Below are positions 32,514-41,849 of a stretch of 47,974 bases of DNA, one piece after another. Within the stretch, counting starts at the first letter, position 1; every line of letters begins with the position of its first letter. Origin of the DNA: Prevotella sp. (lineage in GTDB: Bacteria > Bacteroidota > Bacteroidia > Bacteroidales > Bacteroidaceae); contig JAFUFD010000061.1 in NCBI GenBank assembly GCA_017470055.1, positions 1 through 47,974 on the forward strand, given 5' to 3'. The notes below the pieces were generated by a model that was given only the letters and a program-made list of their open reading frames with translations, did no database searches and was not told the origin of the DNA. The position numbers and the translations under genes are program-made.

Positions 32514-33659
32514 TTAATAAAGTGAATTATAGATATCGCGAGCATCCTGCTCAGTGACTTCTCTCGGATTGTTCTTCAACAGGCGCTGCACCTCCATGGC
32601 GGCTTTCGCCATGCCGTCAACGGCACTCTGGGGAATACCTAAGTCCGTCAGTTTCTTGGGAATACCGACGGCATCGGCAAGTTCATAGATGAAGTCGACA
32701 CCACGCTGGGCAGTCTCATTGTCGTCCTTGCCAGGCTCACAGCCAAGGGCAATAGCGACTTCCGCATAGCGACGAAGGTTAGCAGGGCGGTTGAACTTCA
32801 TCACAGAGGGCAACAGGATAGCGTTCGACAGTCCATGAGGGATATGGAACTCACCACCGAGCGGGTAAGACAGGGCATGTACGGCAGCCGTATTGACAGG
32901 ACCTAAACATAATCCGCCATAGAGGGAGCCGAGGGCAAGTGCCTCACGAGCCTCTTGGTCCTTGCCGTCCTTGACAGCACGTAACAGGTTGGCGGCTATC
33001 AGGCGAATACCTTGCAGGGCATAGATGTCGACTGCGGGATGGGCAAACTTATTGGTGTATGCCTCGATACAGTGTGTCAGCGCATCCATTCCCGTATCGG
33101 CAGTGACCTTTGCCGGTACCGTCCACGTCAGTTTGGGGTCCACATAGGCGGCATCCGCAATGAGGTAAGGCGATACGATACCTTTCTTCAGGTGGTCACG
33201 CTCATCCAATAGGATGGCATTGGGCGATACCTCAGAGCCTGTCCCCGCAGTAGTCGGCAGACAGGCGAACCAGAGACCTTTCGCCTTGATGAAGCCAGTG
33301 CCGAAGCAGTCCTCAACCTGCTGGTCACTGTTGATGAACGCCGCCACCAGTTTCGTCACGTCGAGGACAGAGCCGCCACCGATACCGATGACACTGTCGG
33401 CTTGGAAGGCACGTGCCTTCTCAAGGATTGCCTTGAAGTCGTTGACGGTAGGCTCGGCAAGGATGTTCTGGAAGATCTCGATTTGGATACCACCATTACG
33501 CAGTTCCTCCAGTGGTGCCTCGATGAGTGGCAGGATAGGGGGAGCCGTCAGCACAAACAGTCGCTGGTACCCCAGTGCTTTATAATCGCTTACTAATGTC
33601 TCAATGCAGCCCGTGCCGAACACGATCTTCTGTGGCTGCAAAAGGGTGATTGCTTTCAT
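32514..33659 (-). CDS. iron-containing alcohol dehydrogenase
   Basis: The 381-residue protein has the group III ADH motifs: GIGGGSVLDVTKL (NAD binding), ADTGMDALTHCIEAY (Asp and His metal ligands) and HALSYPLGGEFHIPHG (two further His ligands). The start ATG 33659 is chosen because it gives the family N-terminus MKAITLLQPQKIVFG; sequence upstream in frame belongs to the symporter gene in another frame. It would reduce or oxidise a small aldehyde or hydroxy compound made by the aldolase or kinase steps nearby. Its relatives include lactaldehyde and butanol dehydrogenases. Confidence 0.92.
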   Translation of the reverse strand: MKAITLLQPQKIVFGTGCIETLVSDYKALGYQRLFVLTAPPILPLIEAPLEELRNGGIQIEIFQNILAEPTVNDFKAILEKARAFQADSVIGIGGGSVLDVTKLVAAFINSDQQVEDCFGTGFIKAKGLWFACLPTTAGTGSEVSPNAILLDERDHLKKGIVSPYLIADAAYVDPKLTWTVPAKVTADTGMDALTHCIEAYTNKFAHPAVDIYALQGIRLIAANLLRAVKDGKDQEAREALALGSLYGGLCLGPVNTAAVHALSYPLGGEFHIPHGLSNAILLPSVMKFNRPANLRRYAEVAIALGCEPGKDDNETAQRGVDFIYELADAVGIPKKLTDLGIPQSAVDGMAKAAMEVQRLLKNNPREVTEQDARDIYNSLY

Positions 33660-33667
33660 ATTCTTTT

Positions 33668-35170
33668 TTATTCTTTTTCTTTTTTGTTTCTCTCTTCCAG
33701 ATATCCCCAGATAGTCAGTTCCTTGTCGGCAAGCGGTGTCTTGAAGAGGTAACTGGCAAAATAGCCGACGACGAGGACGATGAGATGACTGTATACACCC
33801 AACATGTATTTGTGGTGGGGGAAACCGTCGGTGAGTGTTGCCCATGCCGTGAAAAGCACAGCGGCGGCAATACCGATATATAGTCCTTGCTTGTTGGCAC
33901 GACGACTGAACAGTCCTAATAGGAAGATGCCCACGATACCTGCCGAGAAGATGGCATAGAGTTCGAACAAGGCACCAAGGACGCCCTCGCCACCCCAGGA
34001 GATATACAGACAGGCGACACCGATGGCTCCTGCTCCTGCGATGACCACCATCCATTTACCGAAGCGCAACTGTTGCTTGTCAGTGGGATTCTTGCGGAAA
34101 CGGACGTAGTAGTCCTGTACCGCAATGGCCGACAGACAGTTAAGGTCTGCGTCCAGACTACTGATAGCCGCTGCGGCAAGGGCTGAGATAATCAGTCCAC
34201 GGATGCCGACAGGCAGTTCATGGGCAATGAAATACGGGAACACCTCATCCGCCTTGATACCCTCAGGCAGCAGGGGAGCCCCCTGGGCGTGGTAGTAGGC
34301 GAAGAGCGCCGTACCGATAAACATAAACAACGCCCAGATAGGTACTGACATCAGCACACCGATATAGGCGGCCTTCTTTGCCTCCTTGTCGTTCTTTGCG
34401 GCAAGGTAACGCTGTACGATGGTCTGGTCGGTGCCGTATTTCTGCAACGCATAGAAGATACCGTTGAGTACCATGACGAGGAAGGTCAGTTGGGTGAGGT
34501 CCCAAGCATAGGGACCGAAACTGATCTTGTCATATTCGGAGGCGATGCTGAAGAGTTCCGAGGGACCGCCATTGATGCCGAACATCAGAATCAGGATGCA
34601 GATAACACCACCGCCGATGAGCAGGGCACCTTGTACCACATCCATCCAAACGATAGCCTCCATACCACCGAGGAGTGTCAGAATCACGATGGTGATGCCC
34701 AGCACGAGGACGACGGTATAGATATTGATGTTCAGGAAGGTCGCCAGTGCCATCGACACCAGGAAGAAGACGGTTCCCGCCTTTGAGAAATGTCCCAGGG
34801 TGAAGGCAAACGAACTATAGAGTCTGGCGAAGAGTCCGAAGCGTCGCTCGAAATACTCATAGGTAGAGAGGCGGATGACCTTGCGGAACAAGGGGACAAT
34901 AATGCCAATCAGTGCGATAAGCACGATGGGTACCATCAGACCCTGCACCAGCAGGATCCAGTTATTGGCATAGGCGGCACCAGGGTAGGCGAGGAAGGTC
35001 ACACTACTGATCAAGGTGGCGAAGATGGAGATACCTACCGCCCATGCCGGTATCTTACCACCTCCTGCAAAATAGGTCGACGTGTCTTTCTGTCGACGGG
35101 CGAAATACATACCCATGCCGATAGCGGCGGCTATCGAGATGAGGACGATGGCGTAATCAATCCAGTGCAT
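33668..35170 (-). CDS. sodium:solute symporter (SSS/SLC5 family)
   Basis: The 500-residue protein has about 13 membrane segments and the SSS start (WIDYAIVLISIAAAIGMGMY, then RRQKDTSTYFAGGGKIPAWA). Internal signatures such as GGMEAIVWMDVVQGALLIGG and SALAAAAISSLDADLNCLSA, with small residues at the sodium site, fit the family. It imports a sugar or sugar acid with sodium. It overlaps the DapA-type gene by 14 bases. A second transporter (MFS) is encoded across the divergent promoters, so the locus may import two related substrates. Confidence 0.93.
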   Translation of the reverse strand: MHWIDYAIVLISIAAAIGMGMYFARRQKDTSTYFAGGGKIPAWAVGISIFATLISSVTFLAYPGAAYANNWILLVQGLMVPIVLIALIGIIVPLFRKVIRLSTYEYFERRFGLFARLYSSFAFTLGHFSKAGTVFFLVSMALATFLNINIYTVVLVLGITIVILTLLGGMEAIVWMDVVQGALLIGGGVICILILMFGINGGPSELFSIASEYDKISFGPYAWDLTQLTFLVMVLNGIFYALQKYGTDQTIVQRYLAAKNDKEAKKAAYIGVLMSVPIWALFMFIGTALFAYYHAQGAPLLPEGIKADEVFPYFIAHELPVGIRGLIISALAAAAISSLDADLNCLSAIAVQDYYVRFRKNPTDKQQLRFGKWMVVIAGAGAIGVACLYISWGGEGVLGALFELYAIFSAGIVGIFLLGLFSRRANKQGLYIGIAAAVLFTAWATLTDGFPHHKYMLGVYSHLIVLVVGYFASYLFKTPLADKELTIWGYLEERNKKEKE

Positions 35171-36053
35171 TTACCTTCTCTTTGATGGTTTGTTCCTCTT
35201 CGGAAGAGAGACGGGTCAGTGGCATGAGCATCCATGGCTCACAGAGTCCTTTCGTCTGCATCATCACTTTCAGTGCCGTCAACGACTGTCCTAAGGTGCG
35301 GTCCTTCTGATAGATTTTGGCAATCTCGTTGGTCTCGTCCTGCAGACGGTTTGCCGTCGTCCTATCACCCTTGATGGCTGCCTCGTAGAGTTGTTGGAAC
35401 ATCTCGGGGACATAGTTGCCCGTCGATGGTACGATACCATCACCACCCAGTTCCAAAGAGTGCGCCGACTGTGCTGCCCATCCGCAGAAATAGCAGAAGT
35501 CATCACGGTCATTGGCGATGGCAATACACTGTGCCATACGCTCCAGGTCACGCTCCGAGTCCTTGAGTCCCACGATATTGGGGTGGTCGGCAAGACGGCG
35601 GATGACCTCCACGGGAATACTCATGTGTGTGGTGGCAAGGATGTTATACAGCATCAACGGTCCCTTGATATTGTCGGCAAGGGTACGGTAGTAGTTCTCC
35701 ATCTGCTCCTCTGTCAGCGCATAGTAGGTGGGAAGGGTAGCGACAATGACATCAGCGCCAGCGTTAGTATATGCCTCCGCCTGTGCCAGTTGCTCCGCAA
35801 AGCAGTTGCCCGTCAGTCCGGCATAGATGGTGATGCGTCCTTGTGCCGCCTTGACGGCAGTCTCCACGAACAACAATCCATCCTTCTGGCTGACACTGTT
35901 TCCCTCACCTGTCGTACCCATCAGCAGGGGAGAGACACCTGCCTGGACGAAAAACGCAATGATACGCTCCACAGCCTGTGTGTCGAGCGTACCATTCTCT
36001 GTGACGGGTGTCACCATTGGGACTACCACGCCATGATATTTCTTCTGTGTCAT
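35157..36053 (-). CDS. DapA/N-acetylneuraminate-lyase family aldolase or dehydratase
   Basis: The 298-residue TIM-barrel protein has GTTGEG at 46-51, the catalytic Tyr in LMLYN (Y136) and the Schiff-base Lys in VGLKDSE (K164). Members cleave or form 2-keto acids: dihydrodipicolinate synthase, N-acetylneuraminate lyase, 2-keto-3-deoxy-gluconate aldolase and 5-keto-4-deoxyglucarate dehydratase. Its position between an isomerase and a sugar-acid transporter argues for 2-keto-3-deoxy sugar-acid chemistry rather than lysine synthesis. The usual specificity residues cannot be assigned by eye. Confidence 0.9.
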   Translation of the reverse strand: MTQKKYHGVVVPMVTPVTENGTLDTQAVERIIAFFVQAGVSPLLMGTTGEGNSVSQKDGLLFVETAVKAAQGRITIYAGLTGNCFAEQLAQAEAYTNAGADVIVATLPTYYALTEEQMENYYRTLADNIKGPLMLYNILATTHMSIPVEVIRRLADHPNIVGLKDSERDLERMAQCIAIANDRDDFCYFCGWAAQSAHSLELGGDGIVPSTGNYVPEMFQQLYEAAIKGDRTTANRLQDETNEIAKIYQKDRTLGQSLTALKVMMQTKGLCEPWMLMPLTRLSSEEEQTIKEKVNALD

Positions 36054-36069
36054 AACTTCTTATCTCTTT

Positions 36070-37491
36070 TTACTCATGTACATAAAGGTTCCAACCAAGA
36101 TAAGTCTCTATCGCCTCGTTCAAGATGTCGACGACATCGGTGCGGCACATAGCGACATGATGCTCGAAGCCGTTCTTGCAGATATACTTCATGAGTTGCT
36201 GCAGGTTATCCACCTTCGTCACGGCGATACAACCGTCCATTCCGTATGGATCGTCGGTGATCTCTCCCTTGCCGAGGTATGCCTTGATGCAGCCCTTCGG
36301 GTCATCGGTGGAGATGCGGAAGAAGGTAAACGGTCCGCCAGTGACCTTGGCATAGACAGCACCGAAGGTGTTGATCTTACCTAATGTCCTGCCTAATACG
36401 CCCAATGGACCCAGTTTGAGGTCGTTCTGTACGAACGACTTCGGGTAGTTGCCGCAGTGGGTGCATACACACTTGTTGCGGTCCTCGGCGAAGTTGTTGT
36501 TCCAGTCAAGGAGTGCGGAAGCCTTACCGGAGGCAAGGGTCAGTGCATACATCGACACGGCACCGGCGATATCTGTCTCACAAGCGGCAGGGATGAGTTT
36601 GTCGCCCAGCATCGACATGGTGACGCAGGGGGCGCAGCCGTAGTTCTGCTCCAAGGAGTCCCAGCACTGGATGGCGACAGCCTGAACGTCGTTTGCCTCG
36701 ATCCAGTTCTCGACGGCAACACTGAACTTCGCCTGCAGTCCCAGTTTCTCCTTGTAGTTATCAGGAACTTGGGCGTAGTTACAAGTACGCTCGCACATTG
36801 CCTTGAACTTCGGGTCGTCATCACTGATCTTCTGAGCAGCGAAGAGAATCTCGCTCAGGTCAGCGGGAACTACGGTGATACCATAACGCTGCAACAGTTT
36901 CTCACTGGCACGACAGGTGTTGAAGCCCAAAGGACGGGTACCGATCTGTCCGATACGGCAGTGGCGCAGTCCGTTGACCACACGACAGATGGCAGCGAAA
37001 CGGTCGATGTCCTTGGCGAGCAGGTCACTATATATAGAATAGGTGTGCAGGGTGGTATCCGTGAAAGGAATGCCATACTGGTAGAGGTTGTTGCAGACGG
37101 AGATCTTTCCGCAGAATGCGTCACGGCGACTGTCGAGGTCTACCTTGTCATTCTCATCGTCACAAGCCTGTACCATGACGGGCACATTCAGGTCGGCATC
37201 ACTGATAGCATTGATGATACCGATCTCGAAACCGAAGTTAGGCAGTGACACGATGATACCGTCAATCTCGTCACGATGCTCACGGAATTGCTTGGACACC
37301 TTCAGTCCGTCCTCACGGGTCTCGATACTACTGCTACCTGTTGGAGTCGCGTCCTCAGGCAGGATGACATACTCATAGCCTCCGTCCTCTAAGGTTTTCA
37401 GCAACTGCTTGCGCACATCCTTGGCAAGTTCTGAATTGAAATAGGCGCGTGTTCCGATAATCACGCCAAAACATGTCTTTCCGTTTTTCAT
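36070..37491 (-). CDS. L-fucose-isomerase-like protein
   Basis: The 473-residue protein is similar in layout to FucI/AraA-type isomerases. It has an N-terminal Rossmann-like part (CFGVIIGTRAYFNSELAKDV, IDGIIVSLPNFGFE), a middle part, and a C-terminal region with QCWDSLEQNYGCAPC, ACETDIAGAVSMYAL (a typical metal-binding Glu) and CVCTHCGNYP. Such enzymes interconvert aldoses and ketoses with manganese. It is shorter than FucI (about 590) and closer to the L-fucose-isomerase-like group, in which substrates vary. As first gene of the operon it likely handles the first catabolic step. Candidates are a pentose, apiose or deoxy sugar from pectin. Confidence 0.85.
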   Translation of the reverse strand: MKNGKTCFGVIIGTRAYFNSELAKDVRKQLLKTLEDGGYEYVILPEDATPTGSSSIETREDGLKVSKQFREHRDEIDGIIVSLPNFGFEIGIINAISDADLNVPVMVQACDDENDKVDLDSRRDAFCGKISVCNNLYQYGIPFTDTTLHTYSIYSDLLAKDIDRFAAICRVVNGLRHCRIGQIGTRPLGFNTCRASEKLLQRYGITVVPADLSEILFAAQKISDDDPKFKAMCERTCNYAQVPDNYKEKLGLQAKFSVAVENWIEANDVQAVAIQCWDSLEQNYGCAPCVTMSMLGDKLIPAACETDIAGAVSMYALTLASGKASALLDWNNNFAEDRNKCVCTHCGNYPKSFVQNDLKLGPLGVLGRTLGKINTFGAVYAKVTGGPFTFFRISTDDPKGCIKAYLGKGEITDDPYGMDGCIAVTKVDNLQQLMKYICKNGFEHHVAMCRTDVVDILNEAIETYLGWNLYVHE

Positions 37492-37523
37492 TTGTTTTAT
37501 TGAATTTGTTTAGTAGTTTCCTG

Positions 37524-37531
37524 CAAAGATA
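37524..37531 (-). promoter_or_regulatory. -7 element of the isomerase operon (TATCTTTG)
   Basis: TATCTTTG on the minus strand matches the consensus, 33 bases before ATG 37491. No TTTG at -33 is present; the region is AT-rich (a stretch of TATTATATTA), which may indicate activator dependence. Confidence 0.55.
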
Positions 37532-37605
37532 CGAAAAAAGGTACGTATTATATTATTTTGATTGTTAATCTTATCAAAAACCTTTAAATTTCGCACTTTT
37601 CTTTG

Positions 37606-37613
37606 TATCTTTG
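37606..37613 (+). promoter_or_regulatory. -7 element of the BKACE-kinase operon (TATCTTTG)
   Basis: TATCTTTG matches the consensus, 32 bases before ATG 37645; TTTA near 37583 is a weak -33. It diverges from the isomerase operon's promoter, with about 75 bases between the two -7 elements. A shared regulator could control both. Confidence 0.55.
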
Positions 37614-37644
37614 GCTTCGAAATACTAAAACAAAGAAAAAAGAT

Positions 37645-38481
37645 ATGAGAAAGATTATTGTCACCGTGGCACCCGTATGCCATGTGGGAAAGGAAATCCC
37701 TGCCGATGTGAAGAATCCGTTGACGCCGGAGGAGATAGCCGAGGATACCATCAATTGTTATAAGGCTGGAGCCTGTGAGGTGCATCTGCACACCCGTGAC
37801 TTGCAAGGTAATCCGACCTTTGAGTTGGATGTGTTCCGTCAGACCATCGGACTGATTCGTAAGGAGACGGACATGATAGTGCAGGGCTCTACGGGAGGAC
37901 TCTCCTCATTGACCCTTGCCGAGCGTTGTGTCTCCCTTGACGTGCCAGAGGTGGAGGTCGCCTCCTTGAATATGGGTAGTGTCAACTTCGGAGAGACGGT
38001 GTATGTCAACACGATGCCCGACCTGCGCTATTGGGCGAAGCGACTGGACGAGACACATACCGTACCGGAGATGGAACTCTTCGACTTGAGTCATGTGGAG
38101 TGTGCCACTCGCCTTGCCGACGAGGGTGTCATCCATCGTCCGCTACACTATAACTTCTGCGTGGGTCCAGGTAATTCCTCTAATCTGTCGGCAACGGGAC
38201 GCAACCTCGCCATGCTCTGCTCCTTGATGGAGCCGGGTACCAGTTGGGGCATCACCCACGACTCCATGAAAGACTTCTCGATGCTTGCCTGTGCCATTGG
38301 CATGGGAGCATCTGCCGTCCGTGTCGGTTTCGAGGATAGTTTCTACTATGCCGAGGGCAAACGTGCCCATACGAATGCCGAACTGGTAGAGCGGTTGGTG
38401 GCACTGATCCGTATGATGGGCTGTGAGCCAGCCACTCCTGCTGAGGCAAGGGAAATGCAACACATTGAACCATTAAAGTAA
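37645..38481 (+). CDS. BKACE family beta-keto-acid cleavage enzyme (DUF849)
   Basis: The 278-residue TIM barrel has the zinc-binding motif EVHLHTRD (residues 45-52; His47 and His49) and the family strands IVTVAP..HVGKE, IVQGSTGG and ASLNMGSVNF. BKACE enzymes cleave a 3-keto acid with acetyl-CoA to acetoacetate and a new acyl-CoA (3-keto-5-aminohexanoate cleavage enzyme is the founding member). ATG 37645 is chosen because it follows the -7 element and gives the family start MRKIIVTVAPV. Its presence in a sugar-acid locus is unusual and suggests a 3-keto sugar acid as substrate. It lies seven bases before the FGGY kinase. Confidence 0.9.
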   Translation: MRKIIVTVAPVCHVGKEIPADVKNPLTPEEIAEDTINCYKAGACEVHLHTRDLQGNPTFELDVFRQTIGLIRKETDMIVQGSTGGLSSLTLAERCVSLDVPEVEVASLNMGSVNFGETVYVNTMPDLRYWAKRLDETHTVPEMELFDLSHVECATRLADEGVIHRPLHYNFCVGPGNSSNLSATGRNLAMLCSLMEPGTSWGITHDSMKDFSMLACAIGMGASAVRVGFEDSFYYAEGKRAHTNAELVERLVALIRMMGCEPATPAEAREMQHIEPLK

Positions 38482-38488
38482 AGGAGAC

Positions 38489-39985
38489 ATGAGACAATAT
38501 ATCATCGCAATAGACCAGAGCACGTCATCCACCAAGGCATTGCTGTTTGACGAGCAATGCCATATGTTAGGGCGCACCAATGTCGACCACCGTCAGTACT
38601 ATCCGAAGACAGGCTGGGTGGAACATGACGCAGAGGAGATCTATCAGAATATGGTGGAGGCAATCCGAAAGTTGATGGAAGAGGTAAGAGGTAAGGTGGA
38701 AGAGGGGGCTTTCTCCCTCGCCATCACCAACCAGCGTGAGACGGCGGTGGTCTGGAACAAACAGACAGGCAAGCCTATTGCCAAGGCAGTGGTCTGGCAG
38801 GACACCCGTGGCGCACAACTGTGTCGTGAGTTGAAAGAACTGGGCTATACCCGACAGGTGTCGGCAAAGAGCGGTCTGCTCATCGACCCCAATTTCTCAG
38901 CCTCGGGCGTGAAGTGGCTGTTGGATAACATCGAGGGAGCAAGGGATGCCGCCACTCGTGGGGAGTTGTTGATGGGTACCATCGAGACATGGCTCATCTG
39001 GAAACTCACAGGGGGCAGAACCTTTGCCACAGACCATACCAATGCGTCCCGTACCATGCTGTTTAATATCCATACGATGGACTGGGATGATGATCTGCTG
39101 AGGCTCTTTGATATTCCTCGTAGCATGATGGCGGAGATCCTTCCCTGTGATGCTGTCTATGGAGAGACAACGGTGGAGGGCATCTTCTCGCAGCCTATCC
39201 CCATCGCAGGAGTACTGGGCGACAGCCATGGCGCCCTCGTCGGGCAGATGTGTTTCACCAAAGGCTCTGGTAAGGTGACCTATGGCACGGGCTCCAGTGT
39301 GATGGTGAATATCGGCGAGGAGCCACAAGACGCACCAGAGGGACTGGTGACCAGTGTGGGCTTCTCCGCCTTTGGTAAGGTATATTACGGTTTTGAGGGG
39401 AATATCTACAGTACGGGTGCCACGTTGAAATGGATTGCCGACCAGTTGCAACTGGTGGGACACCCGTCGGAGATGGAGGCACTTGCCACTAGTGTCGAGG
39501 ACAATGGGGGAGTGTATATCGTCCCTGCTTTCTCAGGATTGGGCGCCCCATGGTGGCAGAGTGATGTGAAGGGGGCGGTCTTCGGACTCACCTTCGCCAC
39601 GACGAAGGCACATTTCCTGCGTGCCGCCTTAGAGAGTATCGCCTATCAGATCAAGGATTTGGTTGATGTGATGGCACGTGCCACAGGTGGTAGACTCAAT
39701 GAGATATGTGCGGACGGAGGACCTACGAAGAACAAGTTCCTTATGCAGTTTCAGGCTGACATGCTCGACACTCCCGTTGTCTGCACGGAGGTCGACGATG
39801 CCTCGGCTCTTGGTGCCGTCATCATGAACGGCTTCGCCCGTGGACTGTGGAAGTCGTTCGATGAGGTCATCGGACTGCGTAAGGTTACTGATACCTACCA
39901 GCCTAACGCTCAACGCTCAGCACTCAACGCTCAACTTTATGAGGGTTGGCGTCAAGCCGTCAAACAACTGATCACTAAAAACTAA
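38489..39985 (+). CDS. FGGY-family carbohydrate kinase (glycerol-kinase-like)
   Basis: The 498-residue protein has the actin-like ATPase motifs: IDQSTSSTKALLFD at the start, NQRETAVVWNKQTGK and WQDTRG in the sugar-binding part, and GTGSSVMVNIGEEP, GAPWW and CADGGPTKNKFLMQFQADML in the second domain. By sequence style it is nearest the glycerol kinase branch, but context (isomerase, split transketolase) argues for a ketose such as apulose or an erythritol-like substrate. A ribosome site AAGGAG precedes it. A short repeat (CAACGCTCA at 39907-39937) encodes NAQRSALNAQ near the C-terminus. Confidence 0.92.
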   Translation: MRQYIIAIDQSTSSTKALLFDEQCHMLGRTNVDHRQYYPKTGWVEHDAEEIYQNMVEAIRKLMEEVRGKVEEGAFSLAITNQRETAVVWNKQTGKPIAKAVVWQDTRGAQLCRELKELGYTRQVSAKSGLLIDPNFSASGVKWLLDNIEGARDAATRGELLMGTIETWLIWKLTGGRTFATDHTNASRTMLFNIHTMDWDDDLLRLFDIPRSMMAEILPCDAVYGETTVEGIFSQPIPIAGVLGDSHGALVGQMCFTKGSGKVTYGTGSSVMVNIGEEPQDAPEGLVTSVGFSAFGKVYYGFEGNIYSTGATLKWIADQLQLVGHPSEMEALATSVEDNGGVYIVPAFSGLGAPWWQSDVKGAVFGLTFATTKAHFLRAALESIAYQIKDLVDVMARATGGRLNEICADGGPTKNKFLMQFQADMLDTPVVCTEVDDASALGAVIMNGFARGLWKSFDEVIGLRKVTDTYQPNAQRSALNAQLYEGWRQAVKQLITKN

Positions 39986-39989
39986 AGAT

Positions 39990-40646
39990 ATGATTCACGT
40001 AGTATGTGTACACACCGCCATGGCTCTGGTGGAGCCATTGACGAAGATTTTCCAGGAGTATCTTCCTGAAGTGAACTTAAACCACATTGCCGACTCGTCG
40101 CTGATCAAGGAGGTCATCGCCAATAACGAGGTGACACCAGCCGTTCGTCGCCGACTGCTGTCGTATTATAACGGTGCTGCGGATGCAGGTGCTGATGTGG
40201 TGTTCAATACCTGTTCCAGTGTGGGCGATATCGCCGACTATGGTAACCAGTACGCCCGTATTCCCATCTTCCGCATCGACCAGCCGATGGCTGCCGAGGC
40301 GGTGGCGAACTACGACCGCATCGGTGTCATCTCCACCCTGCCCACGACACTGGATCCCACCTGTCGCCTGTTGCGCAATGAGGCTGCGAAGGCAGGTCGT
40401 GAGGTGACACTGGTGGAGGGACTTGCCGATGGTGCTTTTGCCGCAGGGCAGAGTGGTGACGGTGAGACTCACGACCGCCTGATTGCTGAGGCTGCGCAGC
40501 GTATTGCCTCCGAGGTGGATATGTTTGTGCTTGCCCAAGGCTCGATGGCTCGTATGGAGCAGCGTCTGAGTGAACTGACCGGGAAACCCGTGCTCTCCAG
40601 TCCTGTACTGGGTGTGAAAGGGCTTCGGAAGTTCTTGGGACTATGA
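39990..40646 (+). CDS. Asp/Glu/hydantoin racemase-superfamily protein
   Basis: The 218-residue protein has the two-Cys layout partly kept: FNTCSSVGD (about residue 74) supplies the first catalytic Cys region, while the second site reads VLAQGSMARM, where a Cys would be expected in true racemases. The superfamily also includes maleate isomerases and arylmalonate decarboxylases, which can use one Cys. That leaves isomerase or decarboxylase chemistry on a small acid as possible. It is four bases after the kinase gene and overlaps the transporter start by four bases. Substrate unknown. Confidence 0.82.
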   Translation: MIHVVCVHTAMALVEPLTKIFQEYLPEVNLNHIADSSLIKEVIANNEVTPAVRRRLLSYYNGAADAGADVVFNTCSSVGDIADYGNQYARIPIFRIDQPMAAEAVANYDRIGVISTLPTTLDPTCRLLRNEAAKAGREVTLVEGLADGAFAAGQSGDGETHDRLIAEAAQRIASEVDMFVLAQGSMARMEQRLSELTGKPVLSSPVLGVKGLRKFLGL

Positions 40647-41845
40647 AGAGAAAGAATATCATTCTCGCCATGCTCGTCATTCTGGGCATGGTGACTTTCC
40701 TCGACCGCATCAATATCAGTGTGGCGGGGTCGAGTATCATGCACGACCTCAACCTGTCACCTGCCCAGTGGGGATGGGTACAGAGTGCCTTCATTCTGTC
40801 GTATGGACTGATGCAGATTCCCATGGGGGCTTTGGGCGACCGTTTCGGACACCGTAAGATTCTTACCGCCATTGTGCTGTGGTGGTCTGCCTTTACAGCC
40901 TTTACTGGTATGGCAGGCGGTTTGATGTCCCTGCTCCTTATCCGTTTCATGTTCGGTATCGGTGAGGCAGGTTCCTCGCCCTGTAGTACGGGAGTCATCA
41001 GCCGATGGTTTGAGAAAGGTGAGGTCGGTAAGGCACAAGGCTATGTCTGGGCGGCAAGTCGTATGGGCGGTGCTTTGACCCCATTTGTCGTCATCCCTGT
41101 GATGATGACGGTAGGATGGCGTGCCGCTTTCTATCTTCTGGGTGCCTTGGGCATCGTCTGGGCGGTAGTGTGGTGGCTCTATTATAGGGATCGTAGGGAA
41201 AATAGTGTTCGTAGAAATACCAGTGCTCCTAGTTCGCTCCCATGGTCATCTATCCTGCGCAACCGCCAGTTTTGGTTGATCTGTGGCATGTATTTCTTCT
41301 ACGCTTTCGGCTCATGGTTCTTCTTCTCGTGGTTTCCCACCTTTATGGAGTTAGGGCGTGGCTTCGACAAGACGGAGTTGACCTATGCCGTTGCCGTGCC
41401 GTTTATCATGAGTATGATCGGTAATATCGCAGGCGGACATCTGACCGACCGCCTGACACAACGCTATGGTATCAAGGTGGGTCGTAAGGCATTGGGCTCC
41501 ACGTCCCTTGCCGTCTCGGCTCTATGTATGTTTCTTGCCGCCTTTATCCCAGGCAAGATGGCGGTATTCGTGTTCCTGTCATTGTGCTTTGGCATCTTCG
41601 ACCTGATGCTGCCGTCGGCATGGGCGTTATGTATCGACCTCGGCAAGCATCATGCGGGAACGGTTAGTGGGGCGATGAATACGGCGGGTAACATCGGTGG
41701 ATTCTGTTGTGGCATCCTCTTCGGACAACTCGTCCAGCAGTCGGGAAACTACAACCTGCCATTGTATATGATTGCCGTGATGCTGATCATCAGTGCGGCG
41801 CTCTTCGCTTTCATCAATCCGGAGAAACCGATTATCAGGGAATAA
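40643..41845 (+). CDS. MFS transporter, ACS (anion:cation symporter) type
   Basis: The 400-residue protein has 12 membrane segments. The N-terminal motif (VTFLDRINISVAGSSIMHDL) and loop GALGDRFGHRK (MFS motif A), followed by SSPCSTGVISRWF, match the ACS family, which imports hexuronates, glucarate and related organic anions with protons. This fits uptake of a pectin-derived acid. Its start overlaps the racemase stop (ATGA). Confidence 0.92.
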   Translation: MKRKNIILAMLVILGMVTFLDRINISVAGSSIMHDLNLSPAQWGWVQSAFILSYGLMQIPMGALGDRFGHRKILTAIVLWWSAFTAFTGMAGGLMSLLLIRFMFGIGEAGSSPCSTGVISRWFEKGEVGKAQGYVWAASRMGGALTPFVVIPVMMTVGWRAAFYLLGALGIVWAVVWWLYYRDRRENSVRRNTSAPSSLPWSSILRNRQFWLICGMYFFYAFGSWFFFSWFPTFMELGRGFDKTELTYAVAVPFIMSMIGNIAGGHLTDRLTQRYGIKVGRKALGSTSLAVSALCMFLAAFIPGKMAVFVFLSLCFGIFDLMLPSAWALCIDLGKHHAGTVSGAMNTAGNIGGFCCGILFGQLVQQSGNYNLPLYMIAVMLIISAALFAFINPEKPIIRE

Positions 41846-41849
41846 AGAG

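Noticed and set aside
33660-34055. N-terminal extension of the iron alcohol dehydrogenase
   Set aside because: These bases encode the symporter C-terminus in another frame; the family start is at 33659.
35157-36053. Lysine biosynthesis dapA
   Set aside because: It lies in a catabolic operon with an isomerase, transporter and sugar-acid kinase; no other lysine genes are nearby.
36457-37248. 263-codon open frame antisense to the fucose-isomerase-like gene
   Set aside because: It is a shadow of a strongly biased gene; the minus-strand protein has family motifs.
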